Shown here: one piece after another, positions 1-8,017 of the stretch
Layout: each line of letters opens with the position of its first letter
How positions within the stretch are numbered: the stretch's first letter is position 1
Origin: Novosphingobium sp. PhB57
Lineage (GTDB): Bacteria; Pseudomonadota; Alphaproteobacteria; Sphingomonadales; Sphingomonadaceae
Direction of reading: 5' to 3'
Assembly (NCBI RefSeq): GCF_004342985.1
Contig: NZ_SMBO01000002.1
Location: 1-64,000, forward strand
Length of the DNA stretch: 64,000 bases
Translations under genes and position numbers: made by a program
Notes under the pieces: model-generated
The model's database searches: none
What the model was told of the DNA's origin: nothing
Seen by the model: the letters and a program-made list of their open reading frames with translations, nothing else

Positions 1-49
1 CGATCTCGATACCCGTTCGCATGCCGCATCGTCGCACGGCACCGAAAGA

Positions 50-853
50 ATGGGAATCCCTCAAGCGGACTCATTCGTTCCGATCAATCCACTAGTTTTA
101 GCTGAGGATTTTACGAAATCCTCGGTGTTTTCGGCTCACTACGCCGATATACTCGAGTTTGAATCTGATTTGGCTCAAATCACAGAGTTGATTATCTTGT
201 TCTGCGAGAGTGTAGGAAGTTTCACTGAGCTTGGATCATTTGCGACGGTTGATGAAATAGCAAAGCGCCTGCTTGTTGTTATTCGCGATTTCTATGTCGA
301 AGCTAACTCTTTTATCACCCTTGGCCCAATTACAAGTCTCAGAAACAAGCACGATCATTCGGTTTATGTTATAGAAGACGAAGTCGTCGGCATTAAAGAT
401 AATTCGCATGAAGGTATGGATTTAAAAGCTTTCCGCGATACCTTGAATATTCCTCTAAAACTTCGTTTTGAAAAAGATAGAGAACCCACAACTTTCAATG
501 CTGAACGGCCAGGCCACATAATCAAATTGGCTGTCGGCCTAATACAAGAATACGGCGCGTTGAAATTTGACGAAATATCCGAGACTTTAAAATTGTTCAG
601 CGTCGATGTGACGGACGAACGGCTTCGCGCATTTCTTCTCTGTGCAAAGACTGTGGGGTGGATAACCTCGCGAGTGAAAGGCTTCGATGAATTTTACGTC
701 GCTTTAGACGGCGACGATGCCGCAACTTTCACTCTCACGGAGAACGCTCCAAACAAGAATCGGCGGCGGCGGCGATCCATGATCCGAGAGCATTGGGAAC
801 GTAACGAACCTTCCCGCTTCCGTGCAATCACAGCGAGGCCCGACGGTGAGTAA
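50..853 (+). CDS. Unknown protein, first gene of RT/DUF3800 cassette (5' end possibly outside window)
   Basis: I do not recognise this 267-residue protein. The reading frame is open leftward to base 2 of the window, so ATG at 50 is only the first visible start and the gene may be longer. Residues about 155-225 look helical and winged-helix-like (GHIIKLAVGLIQEYG, then DERLRAFLLCAKTVGWI). The C-terminus is basic, with five consecutive arginines encoded by a CGG run that contrasts with the otherwise AT-rich codons. The stop overlaps the GTG start of the reverse transcriptase gene by 8 bases, so the two are probably translationally coupled. From its position it could be an accessory or DNA-binding partner of the reverse transcriptase; that is inference. 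Base composition is clearly lower in GC than everything to the right of the tRNA. Confidence 0.7.
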   Translation: MGIPQADSFVPINPLVLAEDFTKSSVFSAHYADILEFESDLAQITELIILFCESVGSFTELGSFATVDEIAKRLLVVIRDFYVEANSFITLGPITSLRNKHDHSVYVIEDEVVGIKDNSHEGMDLKAFRDTLNIPLKLRFEKDREPTTFNAERPGHIIKLAVGLIQEYGALKFDEISETLKLFSVDVTDERLRAFLLCAKTVGWITSRVKGFDEFYVALDGDDAATFTLTENAPNKNRRRRRSMIREHWERNEPSRFRAITARPDGE

Positions 854-1781
854 GATTATCAGGCTTCTGACGGCTGAAACGGGCCTACCAACGCACGATG
901 TCCGCGCCATCATCAATCGCGCGCCGATCAGCTACAAGCATTATACGATTAAAAAGCGCTCAGGCGCAGATCGCCCCATTGCCCAACCCGCGCGAGAAGT
1001 GAAGCGACTTCAAAAAATATTGATGGGCTTCCTGTCAGACTTGCCGGTACATTCGGCTGCTACCGCTTACGCTCCGGGTGCATCCATTAAAGATAACGCC
1101 GAACGTCATGCGAAAAACGGCCCTATTTTAAAATTTGATTTCACGAATTTCTTCACTAGCATTCGTGAACGCGACTGGAAAAATTATTGCGCAAAGTACA
1201 ATTTGTTCGATGATCCCGATGACGTCACCTTAAGCACTAAGTTATTCTTTTGCAGAGTTCCTGGAAGCACTCTTCTTAGGTTGGCTATCGGTGCCCCATC
1301 ATCTCCATGGCTATCGAACGTTTTAATGTATGAGTTTGATGATCTAATATCACGAAGGGTTAGGCAAGATCAGGTAACTTACACGCGATATGCTGATGAT
1401 CTAACTTTCTCCGCCAGACGGACAGGGTATCTGACACGTGTGGAGAAAATTTTAAATCGTACGCTGTCAGAAATGGAAAATCCGCGCCTTACCTTAAACC
1501 AAGAGAAAACCGTACTTGCTACGATGAAGTACAGGCGTGTTGTAACTGGTTTGGTCCTGGCCAATGACGGGCGAGTGACACTCGGCCGTGAAAGGAAAAG
1601 GCGAATTCGTGCCGCGCTACACAGCGCCTTCGCTGGGAAGCTTGACGCGGAAGCTATGACTCGATTGGCCGGGATGCTGGCGTTCGTTAAAAGCGTTGAG
1701 CCTGAGTTCTTTGAGCAAATCGCGGCGCGTTATGGCGAGAATGTCATCTCAAAATTAGCTGGATCACAGTCCCAACTTTGA
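846..1781 (+). CDS. Retron-type reverse transcriptase
   Basis: RNA-directed DNA polymerase of about 311 residues, the usual size of a stand-alone retron RT. Visible RT blocks: the NAxxH motif NAERH near residues 84-88, catalytic Asp in FDFTNFF (about D98), GAPSSPWLSN near 149-158, the catalytic YADD at about 182-185, and a VTG motif near 233-235. NAxxH and VTG together are established hallmarks of retron RTs, which prime from an msr RNA to make msDNA. The residue before GAP is Ile, not the usual Gln of QGAP. The GTG start at 846 overlaps the upstream stop; an in-frame ATG at 822 is an alternative. No maturase or endonuclease domain is present, which argues against a group II intron. No msr/msd RNA was identified by eye; it may lie left of the window. 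Confidence 0.9.
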   Translation: MSKIIRLLTAETGLPTHDVRAIINRAPISYKHYTIKKRSGADRPIAQPAREVKRLQKILMGFLSDLPVHSAATAYAPGASIKDNAERHAKNGPILKFDFTNFFTSIRERDWKNYCAKYNLFDDPDDVTLSTKLFFCRVPGSTLLRLAIGAPSSPWLSNVLMYEFDDLISRRVRQDQVTYTRYADDLTFSARRTGYLTRVEKILNRTLSEMENPRLTLNQEKTVLATMKYRRVVTGLVLANDGRVTLGRERKRRIRAALHSAFAGKLDAEAMTRLAGMLAFVKSVEPEFFEQIAARYGENVISKLAGSQSQL

Positions 1782-1838
1782 ACGGCTTTGATCGAGCGTG
1801 ACATTGACTCATCAGCACTCGTTTGATTTTTCTCATCA

Positions 1839-2537
1839 ATGCACTTGGTTTACATAGATGATTCCAAAGATGAGAAGACGTGCTGTTTCTCAGCTATCAT
1901 TCTTCCAGCGGCTCTGTGGGTAGATGCTCTAGATCACCTGCTCGCTTTCAGACGGGCGATCAAAGCATCTCACGGGGTTTATATGCAGTTGGAGATGCAT
2001 GCCACTGACTGGCTGGGAGGCAGAGGCAATGTTGCTCCCCAAACCATCGTGAGATCAGAGCGTGCGATCATTTTTCGCAAAGCGCTTGAGCATATAGCCC
2101 TTCTGCCTGAATGTAGGATCATCAACGCCCATGGACGCCGCAGTCAGGAGCTAATGCTCTTTGAACGCATGTGTAATCGGATTCAGCGAAATATGCAGGT
2201 CCGCGACAGCCGAGCCATGCTCATTTCTGATGAGGGCAAAAACTTCGACAGCCTGGTTCGCCGTTTACGCCGATACAATCCTATTCCAGGGAGATTCGGC
2301 GGTACACTCGCGCGTCCGCTAGATCGCATCATAGAAGACGTAGTTTATCGCGATTCGAAAAAAAGTTTGTTCATTCAGGCAGCAGATTTCTGCGCATTTT
2401 CGCTTCTACGCTTTGAATCTCCAACTCCAAAAATCGAGAAGCTTGGGCTAGCTGACTCGTTTTTGGCGCTCGATCACGTTCTAGAGAAAAGGGCATTTGG
2501 CGGCGATCCAAGGAAGCTTGGCATAATACGCTGCTGA
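1839..2537 (+). CDS. DUF3800 domain protein, putative retron effector nuclease
   Basis: A 232-residue protein with the layout of the DUF3800 family, which is thought to have an RNase H-like fold. Acidic residues typical of that fold are visible: YIDDS at the N-terminus (D7/D8), LEMHA (E52), LISDEG (D131/E132) and QAADFCAF near the C-terminus (D183). DUF3800 proteins are, from memory, among the accessory proteins reported beside retron RTs. It starts 57 bases after the RT stop on the same strand and shares the low GC of the island, so it is probably co-transcribed. No good Shine-Dalgarno sequence is visible before the ATG. Nuclease activity and a toxin/effector role are inferences from family and context. 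Confidence 0.8.
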   Translation: MHLVYIDDSKDEKTCCFSAIILPAALWVDALDHLLAFRRAIKASHGVYMQLEMHATDWLGGRGNVAPQTIVRSERAIIFRKALEHIALLPECRIINAHGRRSQELMLFERMCNRIQRNMQVRDSRAMLISDEGKNFDSLVRRLRRYNPIPGRFGGTLARPLDRIIEDVVYRDSKKSLFIQAADFCAFSLLRFESPTPKIEKLGLADSFLALDHVLEKRAFGGDPRKLGIIRC

Positions 2538-2539
2538 CG

Positions 2540-2578
2540 AGCGGGGCGCACTCTGGCATTCACCAGCGCAACCCCGCT
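2540..2578 (+). terminator. Stem-loop just after the DUF3800 gene
   Basis: AGCGGGG (2540-2546) pairs with CCCCGCT (2572-2578). Inside it are further short complements, CGC with GCG and TGG with CCA. It begins two bases after the DUF3800 stop and has no strong T-tract, so it could be a weak or Rho-assisted terminator, or a structured RNA belonging to the cassette. Confidence 0.4.
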
Positions 2579-2593
2579 TGACAAATATAGCTA

Positions 2594-2612
2594 CTTGAGT
2601 CCGCGACTCAAG
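2594..2612. repeat. Perfect 8-bp inverted repeat
   Basis: CTTGAGTC (2594-2601) and GACTCAAG (2605-2612) are separated by CGC. It sits between the island genes and the tRNA and has no T-tract. It could be a protein-binding or recombination-related site; function unknown. Confidence 0.5.
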
Positions 2613-2790
2613 CGTGAATCGTTTAAACTTCTAGCCCAGCATGATGGATCGAGTCGAAACGTGTTTGCGATTGCGCTGAAACTGACGCGACTACGATTCG
2701 AAAACACCCCGAACAAAGCAGGCGTGCTACCCCGGTGATGCCCGCAGACACCGGCTGTGAGAGGCCAAACGACTAAGCTATTGAGAGAAA

Positions 2791-2867
<77 letters not shown>

Positions 2868-3026
2868 AGTGCCCGCGGCGACTAGCAGAGCATGAGCGGT
2901 GTTGCCAGCGCCAAATCACTTCGATCCATCATGGACTTGGGAAAAACCTGTCGGCCGTTCTGGCTGGGCCAGCGCTCCAGATGCCTTGCGGCTTGAAAGT
3001 TCCCTCTATGTTCCTATTATGCCGCG

Positions 3027-3524
3027 ATGGCCGAAGCTGATTCTCCGCTCGTTTCTCCCGCTCTTTCTCTCGTCGCCGCCGATGTGGCGCGCGGAATAGG
3101 GCGGCTTTTTGCTCGTAACGACATCTGGTGCCTGCCGGAAATGTCGCTGCGCTGCGGGCGCCGCGCCGATCTCATGGGCATCGACGCGAAGGGGCATGTC
3201 GTCATCGTCGAAATCAAGGTCTCGCGCGCGGACTTGCTGGGGGACGGCAAATGGCCCGACTATCTGGACTATTGCGACCGTTTCTACTGGGGGCTGCCCC
3301 CCTCGCTGGACCGGGCGCCGCTGGAAACCGAGCCGTTCCTGCCCGACCAGTGCGGCGTGATCGTTGCCGATGGCTACGATGCCGAGATTCTGCGCCCGGC
3401 GCCGCTGCGCCAGCTTGCCGCGGCACGGCGCAAGGTGGAAACCGAGCGTCTGGCCCGCGCTTCGCTCCGGCGTCTGGTTACCCTGGGCGATCCGCAGACC
3501 CTGCAATGGGGCAGCGAAAGCTGA
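3027..3524 (+). CDS. mmcB: MmcB family DNA repair protein
   Basis: A 165-residue protein matching the MmcB/DUF1052 family, described in Caulobacter as a DNA-damage-inducible factor with a predicted PD-(D/E)xK-like nuclease fold. The core is visible as RADLMGID (about residues 46-53) followed by VVIVEIKVSRADLLGD (about 59-74), the expected D...ExK arrangement. WPDYLDYCDRFYWGLP is also typical. It is the first core gene to the right of the tRNA-Arg and appears monocistronic. Endonuclease function is predicted from the family, not proven. Confidence 0.88.
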   Translation: MAEADSPLVSPALSLVAADVARGIGRLFARNDIWCLPEMSLRCGRRADLMGIDAKGHVVIVEIKVSRADLLGDGKWPDYLDYCDRFYWGLPPSLDRAPLETEPFLPDQCGVIVADGYDAEILRPAPLRQLAAARRKVETERLARASLRRLVTLGDPQTLQWGSES

Positions 3525-3572
3525 CGTGCGGGCGAGACGATCCGGCGCCGAAGCACCGGATCGGCCCGAAAC

Positions 3573-4100
3573 TCAGGCGATCTCCTTCTCGATCCATTCC
3601 GGATAGAACGACGGTTCGCGCTCCGACCAGCCAGATGCCGTGGCCGCCGCTTCACTGATCGAGTGAAGCAACGTCTTGCGGCGATCGGGGCGGATCTGGG
3701 GAAGCGCGGCGGCTCCGCAGAAGGCGCCGGGCAGCCAGGGCCTTACCCAACCGCCAAGCAGGCGTTCGTAAAGGAACCGGAAGGCCGGGAACGATTCGAT
3801 GCGTTCCTGGGCGAGATCGAAGGCGGCGACGTAAAGCAGCTTGCCCATGAACGCGGCAATGTCGTCGAAGCCGAATTCGTCAGGCCGCATCTCGCGCAGC
3901 GCAGCGAGATCCGCGTAGGCTTCGTATTGCTTGCGGATCGAGGTGGCTTCGACGCCGTCCCGCGCCCAGAGACCCAGAGCATCCTGCCGGCCCAGTCCCA
4001 CGTCCAGGCTGCGCCGGATGTAGCGCTGCTCGCAGGGCGTGAAGCTGGCGAATTCCCGCAGCTCCCCGATGGTGATGGTGGCCTTTCCCGTGTGAGTCAT
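3573..4100 (-). CDS. Conserved hypothetical protein
   Basis: A 175-residue, mostly helical protein that I cannot assign. ATG at 4100 is preceded by an AGGA-rich stretch, making it a better start than the upstream in-frame ATG at 4130. It has no signal peptide or membrane segment. The N-terminus contains ITIGELREFASF and RRSLDVGLGRQ; the C-terminus is aromatic and acidic (SFYPEWIEKEIA). It converges with mmcB. The 4101-4343 gap upstream holds a repeated GATAATGG (about 4182 and 4203) and a small inverted repeat, possibly its promoter elements. Confidence 0.6.
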   Translation of the reverse strand: MTHTGKATITIGELREFASFTPCEQRYIRRSLDVGLGRQDALGLWARDGVEATSIRKQYEAYADLAALREMRPDEFGFDDIAAFMGKLLYVAAFDLAQERIESFPAFRFLYERLLGGWVRPWLPGAFCGAAALPQIRPDRRKTLLHSISEAAATASGWSEREPSFYPEWIEKEIA

Positions 4101-4343
4101 GGTCCTGATCCTCGTGACACGGAAGGACAATCCTCCCTGTCACTAGAACCAATCTCCGCCTCTTCGGTTGCTACAGCCTTAACCGGATAATGGTTTCAAC
4201 CCGATAATGGCCGCAAGATTCTTGCAGCATTTCATTTCGGGACGCTTTGAAAATGGCCGTCCGCGGCACTTTTCCGTCACAATCGGCCATGCTGCAGCAG
4301 AGCTATCGGCCATCGTGAAGAAAAATGCCCCGCGGCCGATTTC

Positions 4344-5141
4344 TCAGATCAGGCCGGCGAGCGGGCTGGAGGGATCGGCGTAGCGGCGCTGCGCCATGCG
4401 CCCTGCCAGATAGGCATCGCGGCCAGCCTCGACCGCCAGCTTCATGGCGCGAGCCATGCGGATCGGGTCGCGGGCTTCGGCGATCGCGGTATTCATCAGC
4501 ACGCCGTCGCAGCCCAGCTCCATCGCCACGGCGGCTTCCGAGGCCGTACCCACGCCAGCATCGACGAGGACCGGCACTTTGGCCCCCTCAACGATCAGGC
4601 GGACGGTCACCTTGTTCTGGATGCCCAGGCCCGAGCCGATCGGCGCGCCCAGCGGCATGACCGCCACGGCGCCGGCATCCTCAAGCTGCTTGGCCGCGAT
4701 CGGATCGTCCACGCAGTAGACCATCGGCAGGAAGCCTTCGTTCGCGAGGATTTCGGTGGCCTTCAGCGTCTCGCGCATGTCGGGATAAAGCGTCCGCGCC
4801 TCGCCCAGAACTTCCAGCTTCACCAGATCCCAGCCGCCCGCTTCGCGCGCCAGCCGCAAGGTGCGGATGGCGTCTTCGGCGGTGAAGCAGCCGGCGGTAT
4901 TAGGCAGGTAGGTGATTTTCCGGGGATCGATGAAGTCGGTCAGCATCGGCGCCTTGGGGTCCGAAACATTGACCCGGCGCACCGCCACCGTGACGATCTC
5001 CGCGCCCGAAGCCTCCACCGCCGCCGCGTTCTGTTCGAAATCCTTGTACTTACCGGTGCCGACGATCAGGCGCGAACGGAAGGTCCGGCCAGCGACAGTC
5101 CAGGAATCGGTGGTCGAGGAATCGGAGACGGTATCGGTCAA
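4344..5141 (-). CDS. thiG: Thiazole synthase ThiG
   Basis: A 265-residue TIM-barrel enzyme that forms thiazole phosphate from 1-deoxyxylulose 5-phosphate, dehydroglycine and ThiS-thiocarboxylate in thiamine synthesis. Family features are clear: [10 protein letters not shown] near residue 23, the Schiff-base lysine in DLVKLEVL (about K108), [11 protein letters not shown], and [12 protein letters not shown] with the phosphate-binding glycines. It lies 54 bases downstream of thiS on the same strand, forming a thiSG pair. I saw no TPP riboswitch in the short upstream gaps, so regulation is not evident. Confidence 0.96.
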   Translation of the reverse strand: MTDTVSDSSTTDSWTVAGRTFRSRLIVGTGKYKDFEQNAAAVEASGAEIVTVAVRRVNVSDPKAPMLTDFIDPRKITYLPNTAGCFTAEDAIRTLRLAREAGGWDLVKLEVLGEARTLYPDMRETLKATEILANEGFLPMVYCVDDPIAAKQLEDAGAVAVMPLGAPIGSGLGIQNKVTVRLIVEGAKVPVLVDAGVGTASEAAVAMELGCDGVLMNTAIAEARDPIRMARAMKLAVEAGRDAYLAGRMAQRRYADPSSPLAGLI

Positions 5142-5195
5142 GGTTCGCGTCCTTTCGGGGAACGGGTATGTCAGGGATCGGTCCGGCGAACAGGT

Positions 5196-5408
5196 TCAGC
5201 CACCGCCCACGAAGTGGACGATCTCCAGCACGTCGCCATCGGCCAGCAGCACATCGGCCAGGGTCGAGCGCGGGGCGATCTCGCCATTGCGCTCGACGGC
5301 GACCTTGCGGGGATCGAGGCCGATGCCCGACACGAGATCGGCAATCGAGGAACCGGGCGCCACGCGGCGCGGTTCGCCGTTCACGGTGAGGGAAAGTTCT
5401 TCAGCCAT
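5196..5408 (-). CDS. thiS: Sulfur carrier protein ThiS
   Basis: A 70-residue ubiquitin-like sulfur carrier that ends in Gly-Gly-Gly, the tail that becomes a thiocarboxylate and donates sulfur to ThiG. The LTVNGEPR opening and the spacing to ALADVL-like and VEIVHFVGGG segments fit ThiS. The ATG at 5408 (MAEELSLTVNG) gives the normal family length; an upstream in-frame ATG at 5450 would add 14 unlikely residues. It sits upstream of thiG, in the order seen in many proteobacteria. Confidence 0.95.
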   Translation of the reverse strand: MAEELSLTVNGEPRRVAPGSSIADLVSGIGLDPRKVAVERNGEIAPRSTLADVLLADGDVLEIVHFVGGG

Positions 5409-5459
5409 GGGCCGCAGATAGCGCGGAGAAACGATTTGGAAAGTGCCCAATCGGCACTT

Positions 5460-5864
5460 TCAATGCGCGCGGTGCAAGTTCCGGATGTGTGCGAAGGCGA
5501 CAAGCGCGACGCCGAAAATGGTCAGCACCGATTCTGCCAGGCCATGACCGACGACGATGGCCGTGGCCATGAGCGCCAGGCCCAGGCCGCCGATCACCAG
5601 GGGTCCCACGCGGCCATGGCGCACGACGCCGAAGCCCAGGGAGATCACGCCGACCACCAGGGCCAGCCCCAGGCCGACGCGGTGAACCTCGGGCGAGAGC
5701 AGAACTTCGCCGCCAAGCCCCAGGAAACCCACGAAAAACACGCCGAGAATACAGTGAATCGCGCAAAGACCGCTGAGGACGATGCCTGCCCGGTCCAGCC
5801 GGTTTCGAATCGCGATGATGGCGGTGCGCATGACTGCCCATGTATGAGACGTTGTAACATTCAT
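5460..5864 (-). CDS. MerC domain-containing membrane protein
   Basis: A 134-residue protein with about four hydrophobic segments and the CAIHC motif in the first (about residues 34-38). This fits the MerC family, originally described as mercury uptake proteins, though chromosomal members are common and usually uncharacterised. ATG at 5864 follows an in-frame TTG; a later ATG at 5831 is an alternative. It lies 51 bases upstream of thiS on the same strand and is divergent from the heme A synthase gene. There are no other mer genes nearby, so a mercury role is doubtful. Confidence 0.8.
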   Translation of the reverse strand: MNVTTSHTWAVMRTAIIAIRNRLDRAGIVLSGLCAIHCILGVFFVGFLGLGGEVLLSPEVHRVGLGLALVVGVISLGFGVVRHGRVGPLVIGGLGLALMATAIVVGHGLAESVLTIFGVALVAFAHIRNLHRAH

Positions 5865-5943
5865 CAAGTCCTGACTGTGTCATGAAACATTCGGTCGACG
5901 TGCCCCTTGCGCATTTCGTCGCAAGATCGCAGGGATTTGCGTC

Positions 5944-7032
5944 ATGAGAGTCCCTGACGGTCGCCCCCTCCTCGGTACAGCCGACGATATCGCCCCCATG
6001 GTTCGCTGGCTGCTGATCGTTGCCGCGCTGGTCATCCTTATCGTCGCGGTCGGCGGCATAACCCGGCTGACCGAATCCGGCCTGTCGATCACCCAGTGGA
6101 AGCCGCTCACCGGCGCCATTCCCCCGCTGACCGACGCGCAGTGGCAGGCCGAGTTCGCCCGCTACAAGCAGATCCCGCAATATATCGATGTCAACGGCCC
6201 GGCGGGCATGACCCTGTCCCAATACAAGTTCATCTACTTCTGGGAGTGGGTGCACCGCCTGCTGGCCCGCGTGATCGGTCTGGCCTTTGCGCTGCCGCTG
6301 GCGTGGTTCTGGTACAAGCGCACGATTCCCCTGGGCTACAAGCCGCGCCTGGTCGCGCTGTTGGCGCTGGGCGGGCTGCAAGGCGTGGTCGGCTGGTGGA
6401 TGGTCTCTTCGGGCCTCTCCGCCGAGGCTGCGGACCGGGTGAGCCATTTCCGCCTTGCCGCGCACCTGCTGGTGGCGCTGACAACCCTGGGCGGTCTGGT
6501 CTGGACGGCGCTGGACCTTCGCGAACTGCGACGTGGCCAGGCCCCTGCCCGCCTCAACCGCTTCGGCGCCCTCGCCCTGGCCATGCTGTTCATCCAGCTC
6601 TTCATGGGCGCGATGGTGGCAGGCCTGCGCGCCGGCTATGTCGCGGGCATGGGCTGGTTCTCCATGGACGCCTGGCCGCTGATGCAGGGCAGCTTCTTCC
6701 CTGACGGCGTGGAATGGGCCGGCGGCGCGCTCCATGCGCTGGTCAACGACCCGTTCCTCACCCACTTCGTGCACCGCTGGTGGGCCTGGGCCGTGGTCGC
6801 CGTGCTGATCGTGATGGGCCGCAGGCTCAAGGCCCGCCATGCGCGTCTCGCTTCGATCGCCGTCCATTCCGCGTTCGGCACTCAAGTGCTGCTCGGCATC
6901 TTCACGGTGTGGTCTGGCGTGGCGCTCTGGCTTGCCGTGGCGCACCAGCTCTGCGGCGCGCTGCTCGTTGCGGCCACGGTCTGGGGCGCGCATTGCCTGG
7001 GCCGCCGCGACCAGGTCGGGCTTGGCATGTGA
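5944..7032 (+). CDS. ctaA: Heme A synthase (COX15/CtaA)
   Basis: A 362-residue inner-membrane protein of the COX15/CtaA family, which oxidises heme O to heme A for cytochrome aa3 oxidases. About eight hydrophobic segments are visible. Conserved features include VGGITRLTESGLSI, the histidine in YFWEWVHRLLAR, a second in VSHFRLAAHL, and HFVHRWWAW and VAHQLCGALL near the C-terminus, which supply heme-ligand histidines. The long form without cysteine pairs is the alphaproteobacterial/mitochondrial type. Its last codons overlap the GTG start of cutA, suggesting coupling. Confidence 0.95.
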   Translation: MRVPDGRPLLGTADDIAPMVRWLLIVAALVILIVAVGGITRLTESGLSITQWKPLTGAIPPLTDAQWQAEFARYKQIPQYIDVNGPAGMTLSQYKFIYFWEWVHRLLARVIGLAFALPLAWFWYKRTIPLGYKPRLVALLALGGLQGVVGWWMVSSGLSAEAADRVSHFRLAAHLLVALTTLGGLVWTALDLRELRRGQAPARLNRFGALALAMLFIQLFMGAMVAGLRAGYVAGMGWFSMDAWPLMQGSFFPDGVEWAGGALHALVNDPFLTHFVHRWWAWAVVAVLIVMGRRLKARHARLASIAVHSAFGTQVLLGIFTVWSGVALWLAVAHQLCGALLVAATVWGAHCLGRRDQVGLGM

Positions 7033-7391
7033 CGGACCATGTGACCGGGCAGGCCAACGGCCCGGCGCTTACCCCCGCGCTCATCTGGTGCCCCTTCCCC
7101 GATGAGGAGAGCGCGCTGAAGGCTGCCAATGCCCTGCTCGACGAGGGCCTGGCCGCCTGCGCCAACCTGCTCCCGGCGATGACCTCGCTCTTCGTCTGGA
7201 ACGGCGAGAAGGGCACGAGCCGCGAGCAAGGCCTGCTGGTGAAGACCAACGCCGCCCTGCTCGATGCCGCCACGGCGCGGCTGGCCGAAATTCATCCTTA
7301 CGAGGAGCCCGCGGTGCTGGGCTGGCGGTGCGACACTGCCGCGCCGGCTACTACCGCCTGGCTGGCCGCGATCGGCAGCACGCAACCTTAG
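7029..7391 (+). CDS. cutA: Divalent-cation tolerance protein CutA
   Basis: A 120-residue protein of the CutA1 family, small trimeric ferredoxin-like proteins linked to copper tolerance but of unclear molecular function. Matching blocks are the AANALLDEGLAACANLLP helix, SLFVWNGE and IHPYEEPAV. The start is inferred as GTG at 7029, overlapping the heme A synthase stop (ATGTGA). No in-frame ATG lies close by. The stop codon overlaps a small 7-bp hairpin (7390-7409) that may help end transcription. Confidence 0.85.
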   Translation: MTDHVTGQANGPALTPALIWCPFPDEESALKAANALLDEGLAACANLLPAMTSLFVWNGEKGTSREQGLLVKTNAALLDAATARLAEIHPYEEPAVLGWRCDTAAPATTAWLAAIGSTQP

Positions 7392-7428
7392 AGGTATTAT
7401 TTTACCTCTCTGGAATGCCGCGCTCTGC

Positions 7429-7457
7429 TTGACTTGCCGGCCCTTTTCGACGATTTG
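7429..7457 (+). promoter_or_regulatory. Putative sigma-70 type promoter for rplM-rpsI
   Basis: TTGACT (7429-7434) and GATTTG (7452-7457) are exactly 17 bases apart, about 80 bases before the rplM start. The -35 is good; the -10 is poor by the E. coli consensus, so the call is tentative. Confidence 0.35.
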
Positions 7458-7537
7458 GCCGCCTTCCCGCGGTGCCGGAGATTCGTGAAAGCGATCGATT
7501 CGGCCTCCGCGACATGAACATTAGGGATAGACCAGCC

Positions 7538-8017
7538 ATGAAGGCGCTTACGAAGGTCACCCGGTCGATCAAGCCGGCCGAGGTGGAAAAGAAGTGGCAT
7601 CTGATCGATGCCGAGGGTCTGGTGGTTGGCCGTCTCGCGGTCGTTATCGCCGACCTCCTGCGCGGCAAGCACAAGCCGAGCTTCACCCCGCACGTCGATT
7701 GCGGCGACCACGTCGTCGTGATCAACGCCGAGAAGGTGAAGTTCACCGGCAAGAAGCTGGGCGACAAGACCTACTACAAGCACACCGGTTATGCCGGCGG
7801 CATCAAGGAAGTGACCGCGGACAAGGTTCTCGCCGGTCGTTTCCCCGAGCGCGTGCTTGAAAAGGCTGTTGAGCGCATGATCCCCCGTGGTCCGCTCGGC
7901 CGTGACCAGATGCGCGCCCTGCACCTCTATGCAGGCACCGAGCACCCGCACGGTGGTACCCAGCCCGAAGCGCTCGACGTCGCTTCCATGAACCGCAAGA
8001 ACAAGGTGGGCGCGTAA
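7538..8017 (+). CDS. rplM: 50S ribosomal protein L13
   Basis: A 159-residue L13, an early-assembly protein of the large subunit. Conserved stretches include [43 protein letters not shown] and the [18 protein letters not shown] region. The start [10 protein letters not shown] gives the normal length; upstream in-frame ATGs would add a non-conserved extension. Its TAA shares an A with the rpsI ATG (TAATG), the standard rplM-rpsI operon. Confidence 0.97.
   Translation: MKALTKVTRSIKPAEVEKKWHLIDAEGLVVGRLAVVIADLLRGKHKPSFTPHVDCGDHVVVINAEKVKFTGKKLGDKTYYKHTGYAGGIKEVTADKVLAGRFPERVLEKAVERMIPRGPLGRDQMRALHLYAGTEHPHGGTQPEALDVASMNRKNKVGA

Noticed and set aside
1434..1444. ACACGTGT as a parS site
   Set aside because: It has the CACGTG core only; the flanks do not match GTTCCACGTGGAAC, and it is inside the RT gene of the island.
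846..1781. Group II intron or diversity-generating retroelement RT
   Set aside because: No maturase/endonuclease domain, length only about 311 residues, and the NAxxH and VTG motifs point to retrons; no variable-repeat/template-repeat pair was seen nearby.
2899..3099. 66-codon frame before mmcB
   Set aside because: It overlaps the start of mmcB in another frame, has no ribosome-binding site and no family resemblance.
5409..5459. TPP riboswitch before thiS
   Set aside because: The gap to the upstream MerC-type gene is only about 50 bases and contains no thi-box sequence that I can recognise.
5401..6993. 530-codon open frame opposite heme A synthase
   Set aside because: His/Arg/Gln-rich shadow of the membrane protein on the other strand.
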